DNA of 64,000 bases from Campylobacter concisus (GTDB taxonomy: Bacteria; Campylobacterota; Campylobacteria; Campylobacterales; Campylobacteraceae). A program made the translations under genes and the position numbers. The notes beneath the pieces are model-generated. The model was not told the DNA's origin and searched no databases. It saw only the letters and a program-made list of their open reading frames with translations. The stretch lies in the NCBI RefSeq assembly GCF_003048375.1, contig NZ_CP021643.1, positions 55,794 through 119,793 on the forward strand. The letters are read 5' to 3'. Positions 34,644 to 44,250 of this stretch are shown here, piece by piece; positions within the stretch are counted from its first letter, which is position 1; every line of letters starts with the position of its first letter.

Positions 34644-36230
34644 TTAAGATGCCGCGCTCACGTCTAAATCATTTTTGTTTTGCTCAATGATCTCAATGCT
34701 CTTTGAGCTTCTTGCTTTTTGTATGTTGTCATACTCTTCTTGTTTTTTAAGAACACCCTCTTCGCTCTCGTTGTCTATTAGCTTCTTAAGTTCGCTAAAA
34801 CTTAATGGCTTATTGTATTCAGCCGTGTTAAATCTAAAATAGAGTTCTGAGAACACATTGTTTTCTTTATCGTTGATAAAGTATGCAAACATTAATAAGA
34901 ATAAATTTACGTAGTTATCTGACTTAAATAGCTTAGACTGGCCATCATTCTTTTTCTCAACTATCTCTATTGTAGAAAGTTGTTTGTAATATTCTATGAT
35001 CATTCTAGTGTCATAGTCCTCTATCTTAACAACCATCATACCAGCTGGAACATTCATAAACTGGTTGATGACTATTTTAAATAGTATTAGAGTGAAGTCG
35101 GCCATTAACATTTCAATGAGATAGCCAAGCGTCTTTTTATCTTGAAAAATGCTAATCTTTTTATTGTTGTTGCCACGAGTGCGACCACCACTTGACTTAG
35201 ATGCCGTAGCGTCAAGCGTTTTTAATACCCTCTGTGCTTCTTCTTTATCTAAACTCTTAGTAATCTTTTCTCTAAAATGAACGTCTTTTGCTAGAGCATA
35301 AAATCTTTTGGCAAATTCTTTTTTAGGGCTTGATACAGCTGTTCTAAAATCAAAAGCTTCATTCTCTAAGAAATCTCTGAAGCGGCTTTTTTTGTCTTCC
35401 ATATATATTCTAATAGCATTTAATGAAAGCACTACACTATCTTCTAGCACGCCGTCTTTGTTCTCTCTAAGCATGTAGGTTTGAAAATACTTATAGTTTC
35501 TATTTTCTGGGATCGTATTGCCTTTGTTCTTTGGATCGCTATTAATTTTGTTAATATAGCTCTCTGGGAAGATGTCTTCATCGTTTTTATATATCACTTT
35601 ATCGAACAAGTGAGATTTGTATAGATAGCCTTCTATTATCAAGAATAGATCATCGAAATGTTCTTTTGAGCGAAAGAGCGAGAAAATTCTATTATACTCA
35701 TTGCCAAATAGATATTTTCTATCATTGAAAATTGTAAGCTTATCAACCCTCTTGTAGCCATCTTCTTTTTCAACTACCTGATAGAAAAAATTTTTTTCCA
35801 ATTTCCTAAGATAAAAAGCTTCATAGCCCATAGTGTTATATAAGTCTTTTGGGATATAAAAAATATAACCTATGATCTTAAATGGTAGATCAAATATAAA
35901 TTTTACAATTTTTATATTTTTGAAGCGCTCCAATAATTTGCCATCAACAAATAGATAGGCTACAAAATAAGTTAATAGCATGAATGGCAAAAATAGCCAA
36001 TAGTTTAAGCCACCTTTATATTCACCATTTATAGCCTTCGCGTAATCAAAGATACTAAAAAAGAAGGTATCTTTTGAAAATAGCTCATTATAATTAAACA
36101 AGAAGCATATTATAAAGGCAAAAACTAGCGATAGCAGTAGTTCGTTTCGCCTATAATCCTTGGCAATTTTATGTTTGCCCTTTTTGAGTGACTCTACTTC
36201 TGAATATGCACCAGTTCTATCGCCTGCCAT
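34644..36230 (-). CDS. Membrane protein with large cytoplasmic domain
   Basis: 528 residues with three hydrophobic segments near the N-terminus (about 28-46, 78-97 and 110-130) and a cytoplasmic domain of about 390 residues with a basic Gly/Arg/Asn-rich patch (SSGGRTRGNNNKK). DotM/IcmP and TrbA of I-type systems share an N-terminal membrane bundle plus soluble C-terminal domain, but they are shorter and no shared motif is visible. It overlaps the upstream gene by 1 base. Probably part of the secretion machine. Confidence 0.5.
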   Translation of the reverse strand: MAGDRTGAYSEVESLKKGKHKIAKDYRRNELLLSLVFAFIICFLFNYNELFSKDTFFFSIFDYAKAINGEYKGGLNYWLFLPFMLLTYFVAYLFVDGKLLERFKNIKIVKFIFDLPFKIIGYIFYIPKDLYNTMGYEAFYLRKLEKNFFYQVVEKEDGYKRVDKLTIFNDRKYLFGNEYNRIFSLFRSKEHFDDLFLIIEGYLYKSHLFDKVIYKNDEDIFPESYINKINSDPKNKGNTIPENRNYKYFQTYMLRENKDGVLEDSVVLSLNAIRIYMEDKKSRFRDFLENEAFDFRTAVSSPKKEFAKRFYALAKDVHFREKITKSLDKEEAQRVLKTLDATASKSSGGRTRGNNNKKISIFQDKKTLGYLIEMLMADFTLILFKIVINQFMNVPAGMMVVKIEDYDTRMIIEYYKQLSTIEIVEKKNDGQSKLFKSDNYVNLFLLMFAYFINDKENNVFSELYFRFNTAEYNKPLSFSELKKLIDNESEEGVLKKQEEYDNIQKARSSKSIEIIEQNKNDLDVSAAS

Positions 36231-36748
36231 TATTTTTTAATCTCCATAACGTCTAGCTCATTATTTAGGATCGCCATATTAGATAATATCTTTTTCATCT
36301 CCATCTCTTTTTCAAGCAATCTATTGTATTTATCAACCTCATAAGAGTTCTTATAAATTTCAGTCAAATTCTCTGTAAGCATTAGATCTTGCTCTATTGT
36401 AAATTCAGTAAGCGGAGTATGTTTTTGTTTGACTTCCTTATAGTCAGATAAAATACCACTCCAGCGTTTCTTTAACCGCTGCAAATTTTCTTGGACACGA
36501 TTGTTATAGACGCCATAACTATCAAGTATATCCTGCGAGCAATTTCCGCCATTTGTTCCACCACAATAGACATAAGCGCCCTGCCCTGGTAATATTTGTT
36601 TTGGTTGGCCATTATCAGGCTCTCTATTGTCATATTCTGGGGTTTTGTATTCAATCATAGACGTTACTGTATTTGGTAGTTCTTCAGCAATCAATGATGT
36701 TGAGAGCCAAAGAGCAGCTAAAGTTATTTTAGACAGCCTAGAAATCAT
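36230..36748 (-). CDS. Small secreted protein
   Basis: 172 residues with a signal peptide ending near LIAEE. The mature part has a Cys pair (YCGGTNGGNC) and a long helical C-terminus. Similar plan to the small exported proteins at 9713 and 13156 (signal, Cys pair, helical body), perhaps a divergent paralogue. Forms a two-gene unit with the membrane protein. Confidence 0.55.
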   Translation of the reverse strand: MISRLSKITLAALWLSTSLIAEELPNTVTSMIEYKTPEYDNREPDNGQPKQILPGQGAYVYCGGTNGGNCSQDILDSYGVYNNRVQENLQRLKKRWSGILSDYKEVKQKHTPLTEFTIEQDLMLTENLTEIYKNSYEVDKYNRLLEKEMEMKKILSNMAILNNELDVMEIKK

Positions 36749-36912
36749 CTGTTGTAGCCTTTTATTTTAAGATTTAATCATTATATCAAATTTGGGGTAA
36801 AAATTAGTAATTTAACAAAATATAATATTTTTTATTTTTTTCTTGCCAGATACTTGAAATTTTGCATAAAATGTCCTATCATTTTCTAAAATTTTGGTTC
36901 GGATAAGGAGCG

Positions 36913-37230
36913 ATGATGAGTGATCACCCGAATAGGCATTTAATTGAAAAGGCAAAGTATTCAATTATCTCAGTAAAAGACTATATGGCTTCATCTGATA
37001 TTTTTGATGAGAGTAAAAAGCAAGAGATGGTGCAAGCATTAGACGACTTTGCTGATCAGGTGAAAAATATTGAAACTTTGCCAATAAACCCAGCCAAAAT
37101 CGAAGAAACTGAAGCATTGCTAAAGCTACTTGGATTACATATTGCAGCAGCTGGAGCAGAGATTGGTTGTGATATTAATTACGCTAAATTTTATGAATGG
37201 TATGATAAAAAATATCCAAATACATATTAA
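36913..37230 (+). CDS. Hypothetical small helical protein
   Basis: 105 residues with AAGGAG ahead of tandem ATG codons. Helical and acidic, with no motif recognised. It is divergent from the secreted-protein gene and followed 16 bases later by another small gene. Confidence 0.5.
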   Translation: MMSDHPNRHLIEKAKYSIISVKDYMASSDIFDESKKQEMVQALDDFADQVKNIETLPINPAKIEETEALLKLLGLHIAAAGAEIGCDINYAKFYEWYDKKYPNTY

Positions 37231-37246
37231 TCCAAAAGGAGAAGAA

Positions 37247-37636
37247 GTGAAGCCAATATTAGTTTATGACAAGTTATTGCTTGACTATAAGTTGTTGTTT
37301 GATTATAAGGAAATAAAAGTAAATATACCTGCAAGTGAAATATGTGTTGTAATTGAGAGATTTCCATTGTCAGAAGAAGAAACAAAAAAAGAAAAAATAT
37401 ATAAAGAATATTCAATAGCTGTATGTTTTCGAGATGCACTTGGAAAAAAAATTGAAGATTTTAGGTTTAGATATGATAAATTAAAAAGCAAAGAAGACCT
37501 TTCAAAAGAACTTACAAGGAAATTGCTCGAATTCTTTGCGTTAGAAGACAAGAAAACCGACTATATATTACTGCAAGATGATAATGAAAAAATACTTGAA
37601 ATTTTTTGTAATGTTTTAAAGAGCATAGAACCATAA
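37247..37636 (+). CDS. Hypothetical protein with GTG start
   Basis: 129 residues from a GTG codon preceded by AAAAGGAG; the longer frame that starts inside the upstream gene lacks a ribosome site. Mixed alpha/beta with many Lys and Glu. Function unknown. Confidence 0.5.
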   Translation: MKPILVYDKLLLDYKLLFDYKEIKVNIPASEICVVIERFPLSEEETKKEKIYKEYSIAVCFRDALGKKIEDFRFRYDKLKSKEDLSKELTRKLLEFFALEDKKTDYILLQDDNEKILEIFCNVLKSIEP

Positions 37637-37639
37637 TTA

Positions 37640-37673
37640 ATATGCAGGTTATAGATTATTCTAACCTGCATAT
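37640..37673. terminator. Bidirectional terminator
   Basis: A 12-bp perfect stem (37640-37651 with 37662-37673) lies between the converging genes at 37247 and 37684. Confidence 0.75.
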
Positions 37674-37683
37674 CCTGCTAAAA

Positions 37684-38304
37684 CTAAAAAATAATCTTAT
37701 ATGATCCAAACATAAATTTGTTTTGATTTAGATCCATTGTGCTTATAGCTCCAGCGTCATCAATGACTTCTATTTGCCAAAGCTCTTTAGCATTTTTATA
37801 CTCTCTTCTGTTATAAAATCTATAACCTACACCATCGAGTTTTATATGCTCGCCTTCTTTGAAATTTATGACATCTTTGCCATTAGCAGCAACAAAGTTA
37901 AACGTGCTTTTGCCTTCTTGTCTTTGATACTGAAGTTTTGAGCCTTGTATCTCAACTCTAGTTGGAGTTAAATCGTCTTGTTTTATAAGCTTGCCCTTGC
38001 CAACAGTCACAATGTTAGTATGACTTGTTTTCTCGCCATATTTTACTATAAGTTCTGTTAGGGATAATCTTGACATATCGCAGTATTCTTTTGTCGTCCA
38101 TAGGCCATTTTGAAAATTACGTTCATCAGCCGATCTAAAATCAACAAATTCTACTGAGTGAGCCTTTGATAATAATAAACTATCAAAGTTAAAAGCTTCG
38201 CAGCCACGAGTTTCTAGGTCGTTTTTTGAAATAGCACCTTTTGTTGAACATCCTGCCAATGCTACAACCAAAAATAATGATGCCAGAAGGGTTTTGTTTT
38301 TCAT
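37684..38304 (-). CDS. Lipoprotein of unknown function
   Basis: 206 residues from MKNKTLLAS with lipobox LAGC and Ser at +2, which favours the outer membrane. The mature part is beta-rich, with 'FKEGEHIKLDGVGYRFYNRREYKN'. GGAGC precedes the ATG. Could be an entry-exclusion or surface lipoprotein. No family motif. Confidence 0.6.
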   Translation of the reverse strand: MKNKTLLASLFLVVALAGCSTKGAISKNDLETRGCEAFNFDSLLLSKAHSVEFVDFRSADERNFQNGLWTTKEYCDMSRLSLTELIVKYGEKTSHTNIVTVGKGKLIKQDDLTPTRVEIQGSKLQYQRQEGKSTFNFVAANGKDVINFKEGEHIKLDGVGYRFYNRREYKNAKELWQIEVIDDAGAISTMDLNQNKFMFGSYKIIF

Positions 38305-38375
38305 TTTCTGCTCCATAAAATTTGGTTTATTATAACATGAAAGTGCTAAAAAAAGATTTTTTATACAAAATATAA

Positions 38376-38663
38376 TTATTTTCTTTTTTCGCCAGCCTCT
38401 TGTGCTTGCATTAGTTCGTTTTTAATAAGAGTTGCATAGCCTGCTACATCTGTCCAGTGATCTACGTAGTTTGCATCTCCATTCATAATTCTGCCTATTT
38501 TATACATGATCATTTCAAGAGCTTCTTTTTGGCTGGCGCTCAAATTCCCCCAAGAATTACAATTATGTAAAACACCTTTAAGACTTTGGTTGATCTCACT
38601 AAAAGCCTGAAAATTGCCGTGTGTGTTCTCTCGCTCTGCTAAAATTTCATCTATATTTTTCAT
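38376..38663 (-). CDS. DUF6378-like phage/plasmid protein
   Basis: 95 residues with the pattern 'RENTHGNF ... QKEALEMIMYKIGRIMNGDANYVDHWTDVAGYA'. This matches my recollection of a small family common in phages and plasmids, with conserved HGNF, EALEM and DHWxDxAGY. Biochemical role unknown. It has its own copy of the shared promoter block on the minus strand. Confidence 0.7.
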   Translation of the reverse strand: MKNIDEILAERENTHGNFQAFSEINQSLKGVLHNCNSWGNLSASQKEALEMIMYKIGRIMNGDANYVDHWTDVAGYATLIKNELMQAQEAGEKRK

Positions 38664-38678
38664 TGTTGCACCTTTTAA

Positions 38679-38700
38679 TTTAATTTATATAATTATAGTA
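38679..38700 (-). promoter_or_regulatory. Shared AT promoter block (minus) for the DUF6378-like gene
   Basis: On the minus strand the block reads TACTATAATTATATAAATTA, then AA, with a TATAAT box 3 bases in. It is 19 of 20 bases identical to the block at 62663. It lies 16 bases before the gene start. Confidence 0.6.
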
Positions 38701-38760
38701 TTTTTATTATTAATATAAGATAAAAATATGCTGTATTTAATCTTAAATTAAGCCTTTTTT

Positions 38761-38782
38761 ATTTATAATTATATAAATTAAA
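38761..38782 (+). promoter_or_regulatory. Shared AT promoter block for the recombinase-like gene
   Basis: Core TTATAATTATATAAATTAAA. It is divergent from the block at 38679 and about 13 bases before the GTG/ATG start. Confidence 0.6.
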
Positions 38783-38794
38783 CAAGAGGCCAAT

Positions 38795-39520
38795 GTGATG
38801 AGAGATCAAGAATTTAGAGAACATCTTAAGACCCAAGGGTTAAAAGAAACATCTGTCTATACAAACATGATAAATATATTTAAATTTTTTAATTTTTGTG
38901 AAAAAAATGGTATTTCAGAAAAAGATATTAATGCTGACGTTATCAAATCTTATGTCGATTATTTACAAGAAAATTTTGCAAACAATACACAGCTTTTAGC
39001 TGTTCAATCCCTTAAAAAATTTCTATCATTTATTGGTAAAGAGGATTTAAAAAAATATGCCTTTATTAGCAGAGATTATGTCGGCAATGTAATTAATGGC
39101 GGGTTGTCAAATGCTGAATTTAAGAGATTGTTAAAATTTTTACCATCTTTATTAGAAAAAACCGCTTTTGTAAGAGAAAATGCAAGAAACTCTTTAGCGG
39201 TTAAACTGCTGCTTGCTTGTAAAAATTTAAAAACTGGAGAAATCCTGGAGCTAAAATTTGGTGACTTTGTTTTGGAAAAAGACACCTTTATAATAAATGC
39301 AAATGGCAAAAAGGCAAAAATAAAGGCTTATTTTGTAGAAAAAGAATTTGAGATATTGCTGCCATATAGAGATCTTTTAAATGACTACATATTTGTTTCA
39401 AAAGAAAAACATCTAATGGGAACTACGATCCTAAGATATAACCTGCTAGAGATAGGCAAAGAGCTAAAGATAGACAATTTGATACCTTATACTCTAAGAA
39501 GAACGCCTTTCGTTGATTAG
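38795..39520 (+). CDS. Degenerate, C-terminally truncated tyrosine recombinase
   Basis: 241 residues with GTG at 38795 and ATG 3 bases later, AAGAGG upstream. The N-terminal SAM-like core-binding domain (about 1-90) and the start of the catalytic domain resemble XerH-like integrases. The first catalytic Arg (normally in 'GLRxxE') is replaced (KNLKTGE). The protein stops just after the box II-like YTLRRT, so the second His box and the nucleophile Tyr are missing. Probably a remnant or DNA-binding derivative. No continuation was seen in other frames. Confidence 0.65.
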   Translation: MMRDQEFREHLKTQGLKETSVYTNMINIFKFFNFCEKNGISEKDINADVIKSYVDYLQENFANNTQLLAVQSLKKFLSFIGKEDLKKYAFISRDYVGNVINGGLSNAEFKRLLKFLPSLLEKTAFVRENARNSLAVKLLLACKNLKTGEILELKFGDFVLEKDTFIINANGKKAKIKAYFVEKEFEILLPYRDLLNDYIFVSKEKHLMGTTILRYNLLEIGKELKIDNLIPYTLRRTPFVD

Positions 39521-39650
39521 TATTTTTATGTATTATTAAGCTTTTTGATGTTCTTTACTGATGAAAAATAGTATCTTAATACATACTATGAAAGCAATAA
39601 AATGAATTACAAAGAGCAAACACTAATAGCACCACCAGAAGGAGCATAAA

Positions 39651-40124
39651 ATGAACACTAAATTTTTACTATCTAGCCTAATGCTTTTTAGCGCACTATG
39701 GCTTCATGCAGAGGAGATCAGTGGCAAAGTAATAAAAGTTGCTGACGGCGATACACTTACTATCTTAACAAGTTCAAAAGAACAAGTTAGGATTAGGCTT
39801 GCTAGCATAGATGCGCCAGAAAAGAGCCAAGATTTTGGAAATGTATCAAAAAAATCCCTAAACTCTATGTGCTATGGCACAAATGCTAACGTAGTTGTGC
39901 AAGATACAGACCGATATGGCCGAAAGGTTGGTGTGGTCTATTGCAATGGTATAGAGGTTAATTTAGAGCAGGTTGAGAGAGGTTTGGCCTGGGTTTATAT
40001 AAAATACGCCAAAGAACAAAAGTATTTTGATGCTGAGAGTAGGGCAAAGAATAAAAAAATAGGTATTTGGTCAATGAATAATCTAACGCCTGCTTGGGAA
40101 TTTAGAAAAAGTCATCAAGAATAA
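39651..40124 (+). CDS. Secreted thermonuclease (SNase family)
   Basis: 157 residues with a signal peptide ending at LHAEE, then the staphylococcal nuclease fold. KVADGDTLTI is the calcium-site Asp strand, IRLASIDAPE carries the catalytic Arg and metal Asp, and DRYGRKVGVVY is the second Arg/Tyr segment; all key residues are present. Periplasmic nucleases of this type are common on conjugative plasmids. Start has AGAAGGAG. Confidence 0.9.
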   Translation: MNTKFLLSSLMLFSALWLHAEEISGKVIKVADGDTLTILTSSKEQVRIRLASIDAPEKSQDFGNVSKKSLNSMCYGTNANVVVQDTDRYGRKVGVVYCNGIEVNLEQVERGLAWVYIKYAKEQKYFDAESRAKNKKIGIWSMNNLTPAWEFRKSHQE

Positions 40125-40130
40125 AGGCAT

Positions 40131-42278
40131 CTAGGCTTTAATCTTAGGATTTGAGCCTATACTCTCATTTTCAGCACTTTGATTGGTTCTTGTTCTTGCT
40201 TTACTTTGACCTTCAAGCGCATAAGAGCTATAAATTTCAGGGTTTTTAGCAATCCTTTCTATTGCCCTTTTTGTAGTTAGATCAGGGTTGGCAATTTCAG
40301 TAACTGCTTTTACCAATATTTCTAGCGTATTATTTAGGCTTTCGCTGCTTTCTTTCTTTGCTGAGATAAAGTTAGAAAAATATCGGCTAAGCTCTGCATT
40401 GTTGCTATCGCCAGCATATAGACCAATAATATTCTTATTATCTATTTTTGCCATTGCTTTTTTTATATCTTTTGGATTATCGAATAAATTTGCATCTGTT
40501 AAGAAAAATACGGCCCTTGATTGCTTTAAGTCTTTTCTGATAGTCTTTAGGCTGTGATCTATTGCATTTATTATACCCTCGTCATGACTGGCCTCTAGTG
40601 CTGAAATTATTTCAAGTGGCTTTTGATTAAAGTCCTTAAATTTTATAATGGTGCAGTTATCAACAAGACCACCTTTATGTAGCACTAGACTTGCGTCTAT
40701 ATATTGCTCATCTTGTAATTTTTTAACTACTGCCAATAGGTGTTTAGAGTTAAAAATTGGCTTACCGCGCATAGAACCACTAAGATCAAGAAAAAATGTA
40801 AGCTTCACTGGCTCTTTCTTCTTTTTCAAAGGCTCTTTAAATAAGCCTCTTAATGTTGGATTAAATGGCAGTGAGGCTATCTTTTTGTTATTTAGTTTTT
40901 TGCTTAGCCTAGAGCTAGCTTCATCTGCTGTTTTTGGGAAAAATTTACTCAATTCTTTTTTTGCTTGGTTAAAATATTTATTGATCAGTGGTAAATTTAG
41001 CGTAATATCGCCATTTTTGATAGCAGCAAGTGGTTTTTGTAGCATTTTTTCTAAATCATTATTTTCAAAATTTCTTTTTCTACCATAAACCGCAGCAACA
41101 CGTTGGATAAATTCTTCATCATCTAAAGTATTAATAATTGCCCCATTGTCAGTTATTTTAATAGCTTCGCTTTTTATTCTGCGTATAAGTCGGCGTATTG
41201 CCTCTTTTTCTTCGTCGCTTAGAGCATCTATTAAGTCGCCTTTGTCCCCAAGTAGTTTGTTTTTACTAGGCTCATTATCTTCACCATGCCCATTATTTTC
41301 TTCTTTGGAATTATCTTGTGGATCTTGTATAGTTTGATAAGAATTGGAAAAATCATCATCCTCTAAATAACCATAGTCATTAGAAATATCTTCATCTTCG
41401 CTTTCATCTATGTCAAAACTGTTATCCCCAAGGCTTTTTTCAGGCTGTTTTTGCTGCTGGTCTTCTGCCTGATCTGTGCTTCCTTTTAATTTTATGCCAG
41501 TGCCTTGTTTTTGATCTTGTTTGGGATGTCGTTTTTCCATCTCTTCTAAAAATTCTTTTGCTATTTGGCAAATTTCAAATATATTGTTTGCTTTTTGAGT
41601 TTTGTCAAAGATATATTTGCAAAATTCTGTATCTGGTGATAAATACGTATATTTAGGATCATTGAGCGTTACACAAATAGGAAATAATATATCATAGCCA
41701 GTCTTTGTAGATTGAAATAGCTCTGGATTTACCTTATAAATTTTATTAAATAAAAGCTCATATTTTTTATCAAAATTCCAAAAACTATTGACCCTAACGT
41801 CTTCAAGGACATTAATTAACGAAAAGGGTATGTCTTTATCTACTTCGCTTAGCTTTTGAAGCGACGATATTTTAGTATGTGCTAGCTCGTGCTTATAGAA
41901 ATCAGTCGCAAGCTTTTTAGTAAGGCCATTAAAATCATCAGACAAATTCAAGATGTCACCATTGATTTTTACACTGCCCTCTTTGTTTATTAGTTCGTCA
42001 GCTTGTTTTTTTGTGAGCGTAGAAACAAAAATTTCATACGATCCGTTTTCTGCATTAAAAGTAGCAAAAGAGTGGTTTAAATCAAGTTCTTCTATCTGTT
42101 TTTGGAGATCGTATGAAAGCAGGGCAGGGTTAAAAACAAATGTGTTGATTGGCATTGCTTTTATTGCTGCATTGCTGACACGCCTATCTGCATTTATCGA
42201 AATGACCTGCTTAGCAATTTCTTTTGCTACTCCATCAAGTAAAATAAGCTCATTTCGGTTTTTAAATTGCTCGTTCAT
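40131..42278 (-). CDS. VWA-domain protein with HExxH metallopeptidase-like N-terminus
   Basis: 715 residues. HELAH (130-134) followed by NVLEDVR (156-162) fits the zinc-peptidase-like domain of VWA partners of MoxR ATPases (DUF2201-like). A long acidic linker (about 235-350) precedes a VWA domain with the MIDAS motif DLSGS near 495-499 and LTDAN near 593. Such proteins bind metal through MIDAS and act with an AAA+ ATPase, as in CobT/CobS or CoxE/CoxD pairs. It is 2 bases downstream of the AAA+ gene. Substrate unknown. Confidence 0.8.
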   Translation of the reverse strand: MNEQFKNRNELILLDGVAKEIAKQVISINADRRVSNAAIKAMPINTFVFNPALLSYDLQKQIEELDLNHSFATFNAENGSYEIFVSTLTKKQADELINKEGSVKINGDILNLSDDFNGLTKKLATDFYKHELAHTKISSLQKLSEVDKDIPFSLINVLEDVRVNSFWNFDKKYELLFNKIYKVNPELFQSTKTGYDILFPICVTLNDPKYTYLSPDTEFCKYIFDKTQKANNIFEICQIAKEFLEEMEKRHPKQDQKQGTGIKLKGSTDQAEDQQQKQPEKSLGDNSFDIDESEDEDISNDYGYLEDDDFSNSYQTIQDPQDNSKEENNGHGEDNEPSKNKLLGDKGDLIDALSDEEKEAIRRLIRRIKSEAIKITDNGAIINTLDDEEFIQRVAAVYGRKRNFENNDLEKMLQKPLAAIKNGDITLNLPLINKYFNQAKKELSKFFPKTADEASSRLSKKLNNKKIASLPFNPTLRGLFKEPLKKKKEPVKLTFFLDLSGSMRGKPIFNSKHLLAVVKKLQDEQYIDASLVLHKGGLVDNCTIIKFKDFNQKPLEIISALEASHDEGIINAIDHSLKTIRKDLKQSRAVFFLTDANLFDNPKDIKKAMAKIDNKNIIGLYAGDSNNAELSRYFSNFISAKKESSESLNNTLEILVKAVTEIANPDLTTKRAIERIAKNPEIYSSYALEGQSKARTRTNQSAENESIGSNPKIKA

Positions 42279-42280
42279 TG

Positions 42281-44227
42281 TTATAACTTCATTTTTGCTG
42301 TTATATTCTCGTCTTCAGTATTGGCTTGTAGTGCTGGCATCTGTGTTACTTGGGAATTCTTGATCTCTATGCTTGGCAGTGCCTGAAGCAAAAGGTTTTG
42401 ACTATCGTCCTCTATGTTGTTCTTAATGCCATATTTTTTACAAATTTTATTAATTTCTGGTGCGAGTTTGTTCTTTAGAGCTTCATCAAACATCGCAATT
42501 TCGCTCATTTCAAACTCAGCTGGCAACCCTTCTATGCCTAAAATTTGTTCTGCATATCGTGAATAGTTATCTAAAATATCTTTTGGTGTTTCTGATTGAT
42601 TGACTATATTAGTGATCAAGCGTGGATTTAATGTAGGAGATGACAAATAACCAGCTTTATATGCTGGCTCTTTATTGCCGTCATATTCTGGCATCATTAA
42701 CTCACCACTTCGCTGCATTTCAAAAATCAGTCTTGCAAAATCAACTACTGCTTTACCAAAAGCCAACCTTGCACTGCCGTCTATCGTGATATTATCTAGC
42801 TCATTAAAGAGTTTTGAATTTACGCCTATTTTTGAAACTGCTAAATTTTGGTATAGCTCGTCAAACGATATATTAAAAATTTTAATATTTTCAAAGCGAT
42901 CAAGTGCCGCCTTGCTTACGTCTTGATTTATTTCATTGCCAGTAGCGAATACCTTAAATGTTTCTTTACTTACTGAATAAGGCAAGGCCGAACTTAGCTC
43001 CAACTTGCTAAGAGCGTCATTTGCACGAATTTTATTAGCAACTTCTTCGCTAATTAATAAAAGTGGCACTGGGCTTTCTTTCATTGTGTTAATCTTTGTT
43101 TTTATAAAAGCAGAGCGATCTAAACTTTTTTTATTCTCGTCTTTTATTGATTTATCGAAGAATTGTTTTTCTACCGCATCGCTAGTAATTGATTTGAGAA
43201 AACAATTAGCCTGATAGTTATTAAGCTTATTTACATCTACTATTAAGCCCCCTTTATTATCCATCTCTATTGCTTCATCGTTACAAGTAAAGATACTATC
43301 GCATTTTTTGGCTACCTCAAAGATAAAAAAATTTCGTTCAACAACTTTATTGTCTTTTAGTCTAAAGGCTATATCTTGGGAGCTAACAGATAAAAAATCT
43401 CTTGCCATTGTCGCAGTAGCAACATAATTATTGTTTATGTCAGGCATTAAAAAGGCTTTGAAATTTGCAAAAAGTCTTTCATTGTCTGCAAGTTCATCAA
43501 AACCAATGGAAATCTTTTCACCTAAGAACATATTTCTTTTGATTGCGCTAAGTAATGCACCATTTTCATAGCTAGTTTGCATCTCACCAGTTTTTGGGTT
43601 TTGAGATAAGATCATACGTCCCATTAGATCTTCATAGTTTATTTCGTTGTTTATAGGGATAAATTCAAGCTTGAAGTTTTTTATACTCTTAGCTTGTTCT
43701 TCACTGATATTGTATTTATTGGCAAAATCTTGCAAAGAAAGTCCTTGCATGTCTTTAAATACGCTTTTTAGCCCTGCTGTCTTGCCATAACCTGCTAATC
43801 CAGTTATTAGTAAGCTTTTGGCTTCTGAATTAAGTAAATTTCTAATAATTGCTTTGCTTACACCATTGCTTGATGAAATTTTGTTAGAACAAATAACATT
43901 GACCTGGTCAAATAAATTTGGATTTTTCTTTTGTATGATAGAGTTGATATTATCTTTTGATCTTTGCAGATATTCTCTAATCTCGTCTTTTAGTTGCGAT
44001 GAAATATTATTATTTTCATCTAGCGTTAAATCAAAATATAGCTCGCTTACGCTGGTTGATTTTGCTGGATTGAGGCCATAAAAGGCTGTAAAAGTCCTAG
44101 TGTCTGGACGACTAGGATTTTCTATAAACTCTACGCAAATAGGAATACCTATTAGATTGCTATTCTTATTTAAACTTATTTTCTTTAAGGTGTAGTCATT
44201 TAAATCTTTTAACTTAAGCTCTGCCAT
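42281..44227 (-). CDS. MoxR/CobS-type AAA+ ATPase
   Basis: 648 residues. Walker A GLAGYGKT lies near 142-149, Walker B in 'ISIGFDEL' near 240-247, the sensor-1 Asn in 'FATGNE' and an arginine-finger-like 'ALDRFENI'. The closeness to a VWA gene identifies the pair as MoxR-VWA. Family members remodel or metallate partner proteins. The N-terminal 130 residues are unlike standard MoxR and may bind the substrate. It lies against replicon 1 and may share control with it. Confidence 0.8.
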   Translation of the reverse strand: MAELKLKDLNDYTLKKISLNKNSNLIGIPICVEFIENPSRPDTRTFTAFYGLNPAKSTSVSELYFDLTLDENNNISSQLKDEIREYLQRSKDNINSIIQKKNPNLFDQVNVICSNKISSSNGVSKAIIRNLLNSEAKSLLITGLAGYGKTAGLKSVFKDMQGLSLQDFANKYNISEEQAKSIKNFKLEFIPINNEINYEDLMGRMILSQNPKTGEMQTSYENGALLSAIKRNMFLGEKISIGFDELADNERLFANFKAFLMPDINNNYVATATMARDFLSVSSQDIAFRLKDNKVVERNFFIFEVAKKCDSIFTCNDEAIEMDNKGGLIVDVNKLNNYQANCFLKSITSDAVEKQFFDKSIKDENKKSLDRSAFIKTKINTMKESPVPLLLISEEVANKIRANDALSKLELSSALPYSVSKETFKVFATGNEINQDVSKAALDRFENIKIFNISFDELYQNLAVSKIGVNSKLFNELDNITIDGSARLAFGKAVVDFARLIFEMQRSGELMMPEYDGNKEPAYKAGYLSSPTLNPRLITNIVNQSETPKDILDNYSRYAEQILGIEGLPAEFEMSEIAMFDEALKNKLAPEINKICKKYGIKNNIEDDSQNLLLQALPSIEIKNSQVTQMPALQANTEDENITAKMKL

Positions 44228-44250
44228 ATCACTATCCTTTTTTATTGAAA

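Noticed and set aside
38795..39520. Functional integrase that could mobilise the region
   Set aside because: The first catalytic Arg and the tyrosine nucleophile are absent, and the frame after the stop does not restore them in any reading frame.
39602..39649. 15-codon frame just before the thermonuclease gene
   Set aside because: It could be a leader peptide (MNYKEQTLIAPPEGA), but it has no ribosome site and is too short to support by sequence alone.
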